Shown: positions 28,701 to 36,727 of the stretch, in pieces
Layout: each line of letters opens with the position of its first letter
Numbering within the stretch: the stretch's first letter is position 1
Assembly: GCF_000521485.1 (NCBI RefSeq)
Contig: NZ_BAVS01000032.1
Span: forward strand, 1 to 36,840
Direction: 5' to 3'
From: Gracilibacillus boraciitolerans JCM 21714
GTDB lineage: Bacteria > Bacillota > Bacilli > Bacillales > Amphibacillaceae
Length of the DNA: 36,840 nucleotides
Program-made: the position numbers and the translations under genes
Notes under the pieces: model-generated
What the model was told of the DNA's origin: nothing
Database searches by the model: none
The model's input: the letters and a program-made list of their open reading frames with translations, nothing else

Positions 28701-29886
28701 CAATACAAAAGGCTTTGTTGTTGGTGGTAACCACAACATTGTGGAAGACAGCAGATTCTATGAAAATGGTGACACCGGTTTACAAATCAGTCGCACCGAC
28801 GATAGCCCAAATCTTAAGGATTGGCCATCACACAACCTGATTTTAAATAGTGAGTCATTTGATAATGCCGATCCTTCCAACAACAATGCCGATGGATTTG
28901 CTGCGAAATTAACTTCAGGAGAAGGCAACATTTTCCGTGGCTGTATTGCCCACCACAACATTGATGACGGTTGGGATCTTTATACAAAGGTTGGTACCGG
29001 TGCAATTGGTGCTGTAGTAATCGAGGATAGTATTGCCTACGAGAATGGTACGCTGACTGATGGTACAGTTGGAGACGGTGACAAGAACGGCTTTAAGCTT
29101 GGTGGTGAAGGTGTCCACGTCCCACATGTCATTCGCAACAGTATTGCATTTAATAATGGAGCAGCTGGTTTCACTAGTAACAGTAATCCAGGGGGGGTCA
29201 TTGCAGAAAATATTATTGCATTTAACAATGCTAGAAACTTAGATTTCTCTACCTATGATGGCATTGAAGAAGACTTCCAGTTAGGTGGCGTTGTCTCTTA
29301 TCAGAATGCCATAACGACAGAAGACACTTATCCGGATCATGAGGTGTCTGATGACAACTATTTCTTTAATGGAGAAGTGTCGATTAACGCTTCAGGAGAT
29401 ATATTAACTGATGAAAACTTTGTAAGTCTTGATCCAGAATTACCGTATGACCGTGATGAAGATGTTGATGGTTTAAATTCAACGATCATTTGGGGAGATT
29501 TCTTATCTTATCTACCAACTGTGATGGCTGAAGTTGAATTCCGCCCATCCGTATTAAACAAAAATGAAAAGAAAAGCAAGAAAGCAAAGAAAAATACCAA
29601 TGCTGTTTTAACTGCATATCTTGAATTTGTTGACGAAAGCCTATTAGAAGATATTGACTTAGAAAGTCTTTTACTCAATGGAGAAATGGCTCCAACTGAT
29701 AGGAAAATGCAAAAGAAAAATCCTGTAGTTGATTTTGATGATGATGGTGTGAATGAATACAAAGTTATATTCCCACGTCAACAACTACTAAATACCCTTA
29801 CAGAAGGAGAACAAGAGTTAGTAGTTACTGGTAAACTAACAACTGGTCAAAAGTTTAAAGCTACTACTTCTATAACAGTAAAATAA
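25706..29886 (+). pseudogene. Large secreted PL9-family pectate lyase with Ig-like domains, one frameshift
   Basis: Signal peptide (MKRRWSRNIAIFAIFLMFFS, cleavage after VFA). Next come a beta-sandwich (about 30-225), four Ig-like Big_3-type domains (about 235-565), and a second related beta-sandwich interrupted by a frameshift near 27955-27962 (first frame ends 27970). One extra base gives EILNVQDGKMYVGFYTARLA. A right-handed beta-helix of pectate lyase family 9 follows, then a C-terminal domain. The catalytic spacing fits Dickeya Pel9A as I recall it (calcium Asp 209, 233, 234, 237; Lys 273). Here Asp (28891) is 24 residues before the DD of DDGWD (28963), and Lys (29083) is 36 after its last Asp. 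Restored length 1393 residues. Cleaves polygalacturonate outside the cell. Confidence 0.85.
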
Positions 29887-29893
29887 GAAAAGA

Positions 29894-29934
29894 AACTGTC
29901 CCATATGAGGTCTGTGACCCCTTATGGGACAGTT
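29894..29934 (+). terminator. Terminator of the pectate lyase gene
   Basis: AACTGTCCCATA pairs with TATGGGACAGTT (12 bp). The inner part continues pairing (GGTC/GACC) with two mismatches to a 3-nt loop. The T tail is weak. Confidence 0.75.
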
Positions 29935-30381
29935 ATTCATGTATGAAGGGCGATTTGTATTTATTGCAGAGAAAGACAGCCATTATGTACCACATTGCCA
30001 TTTTATTCATCACATACTTACATTTGACTTTCTATCTCGATAAACGTCAATGTACATCTTCTGTAATTTCACCGCGTAAATATTTTATATACAATGACTT
30101 TATCATACAAAAGAATAGAATGAGAAGTGAGAGATGGGCTTGGTTGTATTTTCACCTTTTGCTACATTCTCGCTCACTCCTCAGGATTATGGGAATCCCA
30201 CGTGCCAGTTGCGAGTGACAAAGTCAGTGAAAATAATTCAGATAGAGGTCGACACACCATATATAGATAGATTAAATCACTCAATACCTATTCTTCATGT
30301 AAAGAGATTACTGTACACTCAAGAAGAATTATCTTTAGTCATAATACCATTCTCTGTCAAGCTAACCTCAAACTCTACTAA
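29935..30381. other. Intergenic region without recognisable gene
   Basis: About 450 nt of AT-rich DNA. Frames opening here have no ribosome binding site and no protein-like composition. Confidence 0.5.
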
Positions 30382-31465
30382 TTATCTAAATAAGTATTCA
30401 TCTACTTTCTTTGCGTTGTTTTGTGCTATTAAACAAAGTTCAGCGGCTTTTAAGGCATGTTCCTGTGTCATCGCTATTTCTGTTCGTTCTAGACAATCTC
30501 GAATCAGTTCACCATAATACGGTGTCCCAACCTTCCCTTTTACATTTATATATCGCTCCTCGTCATCGTTAACAAGAAATATATGCCCTCCACCAGTTTC
30601 CCTGGTAATATCCATATTTTTTCTTAGCTCTATATATCCCTTTGTCCCTAAAATTATTGTCCTGCCATCTCGTCCATTTCCAAGACCATTGGGCGATAGC
30701 CAGTCCACACGAAAATAATTCGTCGCACCATTATTTGCAGTTAATGTAGCATCGCCAAAGTCTTCAAATTCAGGGTAGTATTTAGAACAATAATTAGCTA
30801 CTTTACTTTGGTCTACGCTGGAATCCTTGGCCCCCCCTGTATAAAATAGAAAATGTTCAATTTGGTGACTACCAATATCACATAAAATACCACCATAATA
30901 CTTTTTAATAAAAAAACCAGTCAGGTCTTGACGGTAAATTTAAACGATGTGGTCCCATTCCCAAAACTTGTACTACTCGGCCAATTGCACCACATTCTAG
31001 CAGTCTGCCAGCAAAAATAGCACTCTCATCTGATACTCGCTCACTATAATTAACTGCATACTTACGCTTTGTTTGTTTTATTACCTGGTTAACTTGTTCC
31101 AATTGACTTAATTGGGTGAAGGGTGTTTCAGCTGTAAAAAAATCTTTTTCGTGTTCCATTGTTTTAATGCCAATCTTGTATCGTTCTGATGGTACAGCTG
31201 CAGATACAACCATATGTACCTCGGAATCCTGCATAATTTCCTGTTGCGATTTAGCAATTGAACAAGTTGGAAATTTTTTTATAAAAGCATCTAATTTCTT
31301 TAGGTCGTTATCATATACCCATTTTAGTACTCCTCCTGCCTCGATCAACTTACTACACATATTATTAATGTGTCCATGTTCTAAACCGATAGCTGCAAAA
31401 ATAAAATCACCTTTATCACAAACAGGCTTGGGTTTTTCTTGTACTAGATTGCTAAACCAATCCAT
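30382..31465 (-). pseudogene. Gfo/Idh/MocA-family oxidoreductase, frameshifted at an A7/T7 run
   Basis: The ATG at 31465 follows GGAGG by 6 nt. The N-terminal Rossmann part has FAAIGLEHGHINNMC and WVYDNDLKKLDAF. The middle has YAVNYSERVSDESAIFAGRL and GMGPHRLNLPSRPDWFF, where the frame stops because of seven T (30910-30916 on the plus strand). Six T gives IKKYYGGILCDIGSHQIEHF and on to the end at 30382, 360 residues. The usual Lys of the KxP motif is not seen (AETPF), so activity is uncertain. A C7 tract gives YTGGAKD where relatives have one Gly less. Such enzymes oxidise sugars or inositol; near a pectate lyase a uronate role is possible, but this is inference. Confidence 0.8.
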
Positions 31466-31556
31466 TGTCATCCTCCATTCATTTTGATTCCTAAACTAAT
31501 ATCAGTGCCGTGCTTTCATAATAGGAGTATAAACTTTGCATTGGTGTTTAGCTCCG

Positions 31557-31620
31557 AGCGCCCAAAAACTAGGCGACTTCACGAATCGCCCTACGATTCT
31601 ATGCGGGCGCTTGGGCTTTT
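31557..31620 (-). repeat. Nested hairpin between redoxin and oxidoreductase genes
   Basis: AGCGCCC (31557-31563) pairs with GGGCGCT (31605-31611); inside, GGCGA (31572-31576) pairs with TCGCC (31586-31590). GCCCAA can alternatively pair with TTGGGC, followed by TTTT on the plus strand. Possibly a terminator for the redoxin remnant or a dispersed repeat. Confidence 0.5.
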
Positions 31621-31626
31621 CTTAAT

Positions 31627-32024
31627 TTAACTTGGAATAAAACAGCCATCTGGGCCACAAACCAAACCTTGGTTTCGTCGTTGTTCTTCTTCCTCTTTTT
31701 CTTTCTTCAATTGCTCCTTTTGCCAGTCAAAATCTATTTCAGAGCCGAATTTTTCTGGATAACGAATGTACCTTGGAAAGGTGGTGCCTTCCACATAAGG
31801 CTTCACTACTTCAGGCCCTTGGCCATCAACAGCAACGGAAAGAATTTCAAAATTTTTATCCTTGTTTTGTTCGTATACCATTTGCCAGCCTGGCAGTTGT
31901 TCCCGGCAACGTCACCAAGAAGCCACATAAAAATAAGTGTGTTTTTTCCAAGATAATCGCTAAGGGAAACATCATTTCCGTTTAAGTCCTTTAGCTTAAC
32001 AACTACCATTTTTTCTAATAGCAT
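31627..32024 (-). pseudogene. Redoxin/thioredoxin-like gene broken at its active site
   Basis: The ATG at 32024 follows GGAGGTATAGGA. The N-terminus (LKDLNGNDVSLSDYLGKNTL, IFMW) is that of TlpA/AhpC-type redoxins. One base is missing near 31923: restoring it gives ASW. Next comes TGA (31912-31914), then RCREQLPGWQMVYEQNKDKN, FEILSVAVDGQG. Relatives have WCxxC here, so one codon is also lost and the first Cys codon has merged into TGA. The distal part ends early in a charged helix and CGPDGCFIPS, with the usual central beta strands missing. Clearly non-functional as written. Confidence 0.7.
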
Positions 32025-32188
32025 TCCTATACCTCCTTTGGTTCTAATACCCATATTTATTCGCCATTTCTACTATACATACTCTTTAAAACTTCTCTAT
32101 AAACTACCTTCTATATCGATGAAACTATTCAACAATTCCGGAAATTCATCCATTGTTATGGTTCGAAAATCAATACACACCCGTTCCT

Positions 32189-32228
32189 CCTGTATACGGG
32201 GGGTATAACAGGCGGGGGGGTACATCCC
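32189..32228. repeat. G-rich imperfect hairpins
   Basis: CCTGTATAC, a G6 run, then GTATA-ACAGG form an imperfect hairpin. GGC-G7-TACATCCCC follows. It lies in a non-coding stretch between the redoxin and DUF2935 remnants (32025-32306). Confidence 0.4.
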
Positions 32229-32306
32229 CTAAGTTTTGAAGAAAGCTCATGCGAAGACATTTGGTTATGCACGATAGCTGCTATATAGCTAGGAAGCTCG
32301 AATGAA

Positions 32307-32359
32307 GGTGCCAGACCCCCCCCTTCGTGGACGATTGTCCATATCGCGTGCCTGGCCCC
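32307..32359. repeat. Intergenic repeat with GGTGCCAGAC and GGACGATTGTCC
   Basis: GGTGCCAGAC-C8 leads to the near-palindrome GGACGATTGTCC and ends CGTGCCTGGCCCC, giving an overall imperfect inverted repeat. A diverged copy is at 18887-18931. It abuts the DUF2935 fragment exactly where homology to the intact gene ends. Confidence 0.5.
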
Positions 32360-32360
32360 A

Positions 32361-32660
32361 TAGTCCCTCAATGGTATTATTGAACCTTTTTAATACTGGG
32401 AATCCATTAACATAAGAACGTAAATACCCAGTCAGTTCAACCGTTTTTATATAGAATTGACTAAAATGCTTCGCAAAAGCATGACTCTTTTCTTTAAGCC
32501 TTTGTTCTACACCATCCATTTCTTCATTAATCGCCCCAGCATGACCTGATGCATCCAATAATCAGAGAAGATGGTGATATAATTCGTGAAAGATAGGCAA
32601 TACCTCTCCGTGTTTCAGATAACTAAAAGTCAACAAATATTTCTCCAATTCATAGACCAT
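32361..32660 (-). pseudogene. Internal fragment of a second DUF2935 gene
   Basis: The minus strand encodes a close relative of residues about 105-210 of the intact protein (24286-25068): LSYLK versus FSYLK, IFHELYHHLL, DASGHAGAINEEMDG, FYIKTVELTGYLRS. A TGA replaces the Trp codon after HHLL. Both ends of the gene are missing. Confidence 0.85.
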
Positions 32661-32962
32661 TTACCCAGATTATTCTTTTCGATTTAGTGATCATTGTTCC
32701 CCCCCTTTACAATTGGAGTAAAGCTTATATCTATTCTAGTTTTTCTCTTAAAACATTCAGATATACAGTCCATTATATTTGAAAAAATTCAACATTTTTA
32801 GCCTTATGTAAACAAGTTTCAATTCATTTGATGGAGAAATCATATATATTGTTAATTTTCTGCAATATTAACTAAGAACCTATGCAACTAATCAAATATT
32901 GAAGCAGTATATGGTATAATATATCTATAAATTTCAGTCGTGTTTATATTGAGGATCTGCTA

Positions 32963-33993
32963 GTGAGATACCAGATAAAGAAGAAAAGTAGTATGAATCT
33001 TACAATTCAAGATGTTGCAGACATGGCAGGTGTTTCACGGGCCACAGTCTCAAAAATTAAAAACAATTACAGCGGTGTAAATGAGAAAACAAAGAAAAGA
33101 GTAATGGAAATCATTAATGAGCCTGGCTACCAGCTACCTTCTCAGCAAAATCACTAGCAACAAAGAAATCAAACTTAATTGGAGTCATTTACGCTGGAAA
33201 AATTAACGTGGATTTTACCCATCTATTTTTCAACAAAGTAATCACCTCATTTAAGAAAGCTATAGGTTTGTCAGGCTATGATATTTTATTGTTTTCTAAT
33301 GAGCAATTTAAACAAGATGATGGTAGCTATCTAGCTAGATGTAAGCATTTTGGTGTGGATGGTTGTCTTATTATTTCTAGTGATGATATCGAGGCTATAA
33401 TCGAAGAATTAATAAAAAGTGAGATACCTTGTATAGGTATTGATATAAAAATTAGTGGACCTAATACTAGTTACGTTACGACAGATAACAAGATGCTGTC
33501 TGTATATGTCGTACAATATTTATATAATAATTCTATAAAAGATATTGCCTATATCGGCGGTGAACAAGAATCTTATGTTGCCAAAAATCGAAAAAAAAGA
33601 TTTATTAACATAATGGAGTGTTTATCTTTACCTATAGTTAATGACTGGATTGAGACTGGTGACTTTTTTGCAGAAAGTGGCTACCTTGCTATGAAGCGAA
33701 TATTAATAAAGAAATCCTATCCAAAGGCAGTCTACGCAATATCTGATTTAATGGCATTAGGTGCAATAGAGGCAATTCAAGAACACGGATTAAGAGTACC
33801 TGAAGATATTGGCGTGATCGGATGTGATGATATCGAAGCATGCCAATTTAGCAAGCCTAAATTAACTACAATCAAGCAGGATAAAGAAACTATTGGGAAA
33901 TTATCAGCACAAATGTTACAGTATTTAATTCAACATAAACAAGATATTGAACCTAAACTTGTTGAACGTCAGCTGGTTATTTGTGATTCATAA
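32963..33993 (+). pseudogene. LacI-family transcriptional regulator, frameshifted after the DNA-binding domain
   Basis: The N-terminus has the LacI helix-turn-helix (MNLTIQDVADMAGVSRATVS) and the hinge start NEPGYQLPS. The frame stops at 33157. One missing base near 33141-33146 would give SxAKSLATKKSNLIGVIYAG. This continues without break through the periplasmic-binding-like domain (DGCLIISSDDIEA, IAYIGG, VPEDIGVIGCDDIEA, LTTIKQDKETIG) to 33993. The start could be GTG 32963 (GAGG upstream) or ATG 32993. Likely a sugar-responsive repressor; its targets may have been the pectin genes upstream, but this is inference. Confidence 0.85.
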
Positions 33994-34000
33994 TGAAATT

Positions 34001-34026
34001 CGACAGGTGCCATAAGTCACCTGTCG
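34001..34026. terminator. Hairpin between convergent genes
   Basis: CGACAGGTG pairs with CACCTGTCG (9 bp, 8-nt loop), 8 nt after the lacI-like stop and 11 nt after the stop of the opposite gene. It may terminate both; T tails are weak. Confidence 0.6.
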
Positions 34027-34036
34027 ATGAATAAAG

Positions 34037-34585
34037 TTAGTAATCCTGACTTTCATTTACAATTTGGTATTGAGATTTGATTTTGTAAATTTCTTCATCA
34101 TGCTTAAATACCATTTCTTTGAGATAATTAAAATCATCTTTCGTTGCCTTATTGTTTAATTTTTCGATAGTTTGTGCGTGAAATTCGCTTATTTTAGCTG
34201 TTTGCTCTTGAATCGCATCTGTTTTTTGTTCTAAACGATCAAAACGATCAATGAATGTATTATTTTGCTGCTCAAATCGCATATCCATTGAACCTACACG
34301 TTGATCCACAGCATCTAGACGTTGGTTTGTTTTTGTCTGTTCAGCTTTGATCCCACTGATATCAGCATTGATTCCTGTGATATTACCTCTTATCTCTGTG
34401 ATATCACCATTCATTCCTGTGATATTACCTCTTATCTCTGTGATATCACCATTCATTCCTGTGATATTACCTCTTATCTCCGTGATATCACCATTCATTC
34501 CTGTAATATTACCTCTTATCTCCGTGATATCACTTCTCATCACTTTGATCTCATCTAAAATCTGTAATAAAAGTTCATCCGTCAT
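34037..34585 (-). CDS. Coiled-coil protein with four 14-residue repeats, 182 aa
   Basis: The ATG follows AAGGAG by 11 nt. Residues about 20-76 consist of four nearly identical 14-residue units (DITEIRGNITGMNG), each two heptads with Ile at the core positions. A longer coiled coil follows (RLDAVDQRVGSMDMRFEQQN, RLEQKTDAIQEQTAKISEF). There is no signal peptide or membrane segment. Such tropomyosin-like proteins are found in Bacillaceae without known role; a scaffold or phage-related function is possible. The DNA repeats are exact 42-mers with few changes, so copy number may vary. Confidence 0.7.
   Translation of the reverse strand: MTDELLLQILDEIKVMRSDITEIRGNITGMNGDITEIRGNITGMNGDITEIRGNITGMNGDITEIRGNITGINADISGIKAEQTKTNQRLDAVDQRVGSMDMRFEQQNNTFIDRFDRLEQKTDAIQEQTAKISEFHAQTIEKLNNKATKDDFNYLKEMVFKHDEEIYKIKSQYQIVNESQDY
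34358..34546. repeat. 42-bp tandem repeat, four units plus a partial
   Basis: Units start at 34358, 34400, 34442 and 34484, with a partial unit from 34526. Each is made of two similar 21-bp halves beginning GATATCACC and GATATTACC, one heptad each. Confidence 0.9.
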
Positions 34586-34896
34586 ATTACAGCATCTCCT
34601 TCAAATGATATTTTTAATTATAGCATACTTGATTGATGTTTTGATACATAATTGGAAAGTGAATACATATTAGACATTATGTTAGTAGGAACCTAAGGAG
34701 TCTTTCAGAAGTTAATGAAGGTAATATATTTATAATTTGTATTTATTTGTTTCACCTCCTTTTTAGGACGGTGTTATTTTTTATATAGAATGTATGTTCT
34801 CATTTAAAGATAATATAATTTATAAATAAAAACAAGAGTTTTGTTAGCATAAACTAGCCCATAAAATAATGGAAGGATAATTAAGAACATGATTTA
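34586..34896. other. AT-rich intergenic region, no gene seen
   Basis: The region separates the coiled-coil gene from the Fic remnant. Nothing recognisable beyond AT-rich tracts and one GAGGTG-like site. Confidence 0.5.
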
Positions 34897-35082
34897 AAAA
34901 TTGAAGTTGAAATAATCCAAACAGGGTATCCCTTATCAGAACGTTTAATTCGTGATATGCATTCGGAATTAATGAAAGATGCTCGTGGTTCTACAAATAT
35001 AGTGGGAGAATATGGACACATCCAAAACTTTATTGAGCCTACAAAGCAATTAAAAGATCCATGCTCCCTTCGAATCGTGTAA
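34897..35082 (+). pseudogene. Fragment of a Fic-family protein
   Basis: The frame KIEVEIIQTGYPLSERLIRD, then MHSELMKDARGS and GEYGHIQNFI, matches the N-terminal part of Fic proteins. Relatives read LIKEIHKILM..VRG..PGEFR..QNWIG. The HPFxDGNGR catalytic motif is absent; a stop follows at 35080. No start codon fits. Confidence 0.55.
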
Positions 35083-35210
35083 ATCATCACTTTATTACAG
35101 ATAGTCATTTTCATTATAAATCAGGACTAAATCTGAAATAAATTGCTTTATTTGTCACTTTATTTCCGTGTTGAAAATAATTATGCAAAATGTTTCAGTT
35201 GAATTTCTAG

Positions 35211-35240
35211 TAAAAATGCCCCCCCTTAGAAAGGGGCATC
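35211..35240 (-). terminator. Terminator overlapping the DUF5348 stop, arms C4 and G7
   Basis: On the minus strand ATGCCCCTT-TCT-AAGGGG-CAT followed by TTTTTA would be a perfect hairpin. Three additional G (35219-35225 is C7 on the plus strand) interrupt the 3' arm. Confidence 0.75.
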
Positions 35241-35489
35241 ATCAAATAATGTGAGTAATTCTGTCGATATAATCCGTATCTTATATACTTCAAAAATACG
35301 AAGATCAAAGGATACGTCTTTCTCCATCGTCACAAACCATCCTTCCTCTTTTCCTAAACTCGTACGATGATAGTGATTAAGGATGCGTATTCCAAAATAC
35401 ATCCCTTCAAATGTGTCATAGGACTGTTGCCCAAACCATAATTTCCACTTTTGGTCCTTTACATCGAATATCATAATCCCTCGTCGCAT
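35226..35489 (-). CDS. DUF5348 protein of the transposon
   Basis: The sequence MIFDVKDQKWKLWFGQQSYD, then EEGWFVTMEKDVSF, LRIFEVYKIRI and DAPF at the end matches DUF5348, small proteins found beside DDE integrase and ATPase genes. The ATG at 35489 overlaps the ATPase stop (TGATG), so they were coupled; the ATG at 35474 is an alternative. Role unknown. It seems intact although its partners are broken. Confidence 0.65.
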   Translation of the reverse strand: MRRGIMIFDVKDQKWKLWFGQQSYDTFEGMYFGIRILNHYHRTSLGKEEGWFVTMEKDVSFDLRIFEVYKIRIISTELLTLFDDAPF

Positions 35490-35845
35490 CACCAACTATT
35501 TTCCTCAGCTGCCATTTGGACAATATCTTCATCAATTTGTTGCTTATTTAATTGTGCTCCGTACAATAAGCAATGCGTTGCTAAGGTATTGATGACACGT
35601 GGCCATCCTTGTGAACGTAAAGCGATAGCTTCCAAGCGGTCTCTGTGAAAATAGGCATCTTAGCTCCCGCCAACTTTAATTGGTAATCGATATAGTCAGA
35701 AACATCTTCTTTATTTAGTGCTTGTAATTGATACCTCATGATCACTCGCTGAGCCAATGGGCGATGGTGATTCAAATTTAGTCGTGTTTTTAAATGAGGT
35801 AGACCAGCTAAGACCAAAATAAAAGGATTCGATGAATCCATTTGA
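35489..35845 (-). pseudogene. ExeA/TniB-like AAA ATPase, C-terminal part
   Basis: DSSNPFILVLAGLPHLKTRL, PLAQRVIMRYQLQALN and KLAGAKMPIFTETA are typical of the ATPase partners of transposition. A missing base near 35632-35637 ends this frame. Restoring it gives LEAIALRSQGWPRVINTLAT and HCLLYGAQLNKQQIDEDIVQ to the stop at 35489. The N-terminal half with the Walker motifs is absent: the DNA joins directly to the end of the integrase gene. Confidence 0.7.
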
Positions 35846-36727
35846 AAATTGAATACGATCGAAACACTTCATGAGGTGTTTTGCCATCAAGCGATGCATG
35901 TTGTCTGCGATGATAATCTTCCTCGAGTCACCGCCAAAAGCGTTCATTTAATTCTTCTAGTGAGTGAACTGGATCACTTTGAAGTAACGGGTAAAAGCGC
36001 GTTTGTATAGTTTTGAAGATCCTTTCAATTTCCCCCCCTTTGCTTTTAGGGTCATATGGCTGTGTATGAGCTAATGTAATCCCTAATTGAGCACATGCAT
36101 ATTGTAACGTTTCTGAACGATAAATTTTGCGTTATCTGTATAAATGATGGTTGGCTTTCCTCTACGTATCAATGCTTCTTTGGTTAATTCTCGTAATCCA
36201 TCAAATTTCTCAGAAGAGAAAAATTGCGCAAATGGTATAAGTCTGGAACAGTCATCTATGAATGCGATAAGGAATGTCTTTTATTAATAGGGATAAATGG
36301 GCCATGCGACAAATCTGCCTGCCAACTTGTGTTTTTTTAGTAAACGGTTTATAGTGGCATAAGAGACTTGTTTTTTTTGTATCTCTCCACGTTTGATCAG
36401 TTGTTCATAGAATACGCTGACAAGCATGTGGAGAGATTCTTTTCTTATTTCTAGGATGTGATCCTTATCATCTGGTGATAGCCTTCTGGCATCTCCTCTA
36501 TCCGATCTTCTTTTTGGTTTTAATGTATCGAATCCATTTCTTCGGTAATGCAAATGCCATTCTTGCATGGTCTTAGCTGCAACTTTTCGTTCTCCGTAAT
36601 AAGGAACGTTGTGAATTTTCCCTTCCATTTCTTCCAAATAGTCCTTTGGATTTACTTGCCCATTTAATAAAGACGCAATCATTCCATAGCGAAATAAAGC
36701 AATTTCTTCCCGTGTTTTTTCATTCAT
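35846..36727 (-). pseudogene. DDE-type integrase/transposase, multiply frameshifted
   Basis: The ATG at 36727 has AAGGAGG upstream. The N-terminal helix-turn-helix domains are intact (REEIALFRYGMIASLLNGQV, TMQEWHLHYRRNGFDTLKPK). From about 36330 on, the core must be read in shifting frames: DLSHGPFIP (first Asp), FLIAFIDDCSRLIPFAQFFS, IIYTDNAK (second Asp), YDPKSKGGEIERIFKTIQTR (Glu; a C7 tract at 36032-36038 adds one Gly), EDYHRRQHASLDGKTPHEVF at the end. Several single-base losses and the fusion to the ATPase show it is dead. Member of the Mu/IS481-like rve integrases. Confidence 0.75.

Larger units (their letters stand above)
35211..36727 (-). mobile_element. Collapsed transposon: DDE integrase, ExeA-like ATPase, DUF5348
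   Basis: Three genes in the order integrase, AAA ATPase, DUF5348 form a transposition module seen in Bacillaceae (Mu/Tn7-like integrase with ATPase partner). Here the integrase has several frameshifts and its end is fused to the middle of the ATPase by a deletion. No terminal inverted repeats were identified; the upstream end may lie beyond the window. Confidence 0.65.

Noticed and set aside
34322-34673. Plus-strand repetitive open frames opposite the coiled-coil gene
   Set aside because: They mirror the 42-bp repeat on the other strand; the minus-strand gene has the ribosome binding site and heptad pattern.
66-36038. G7 tracts as phase-variation switches
   Set aside because: They lie in housekeeping genes and intergenic DNA alike, nearly all in frame and of one length, unlike contingency loci.
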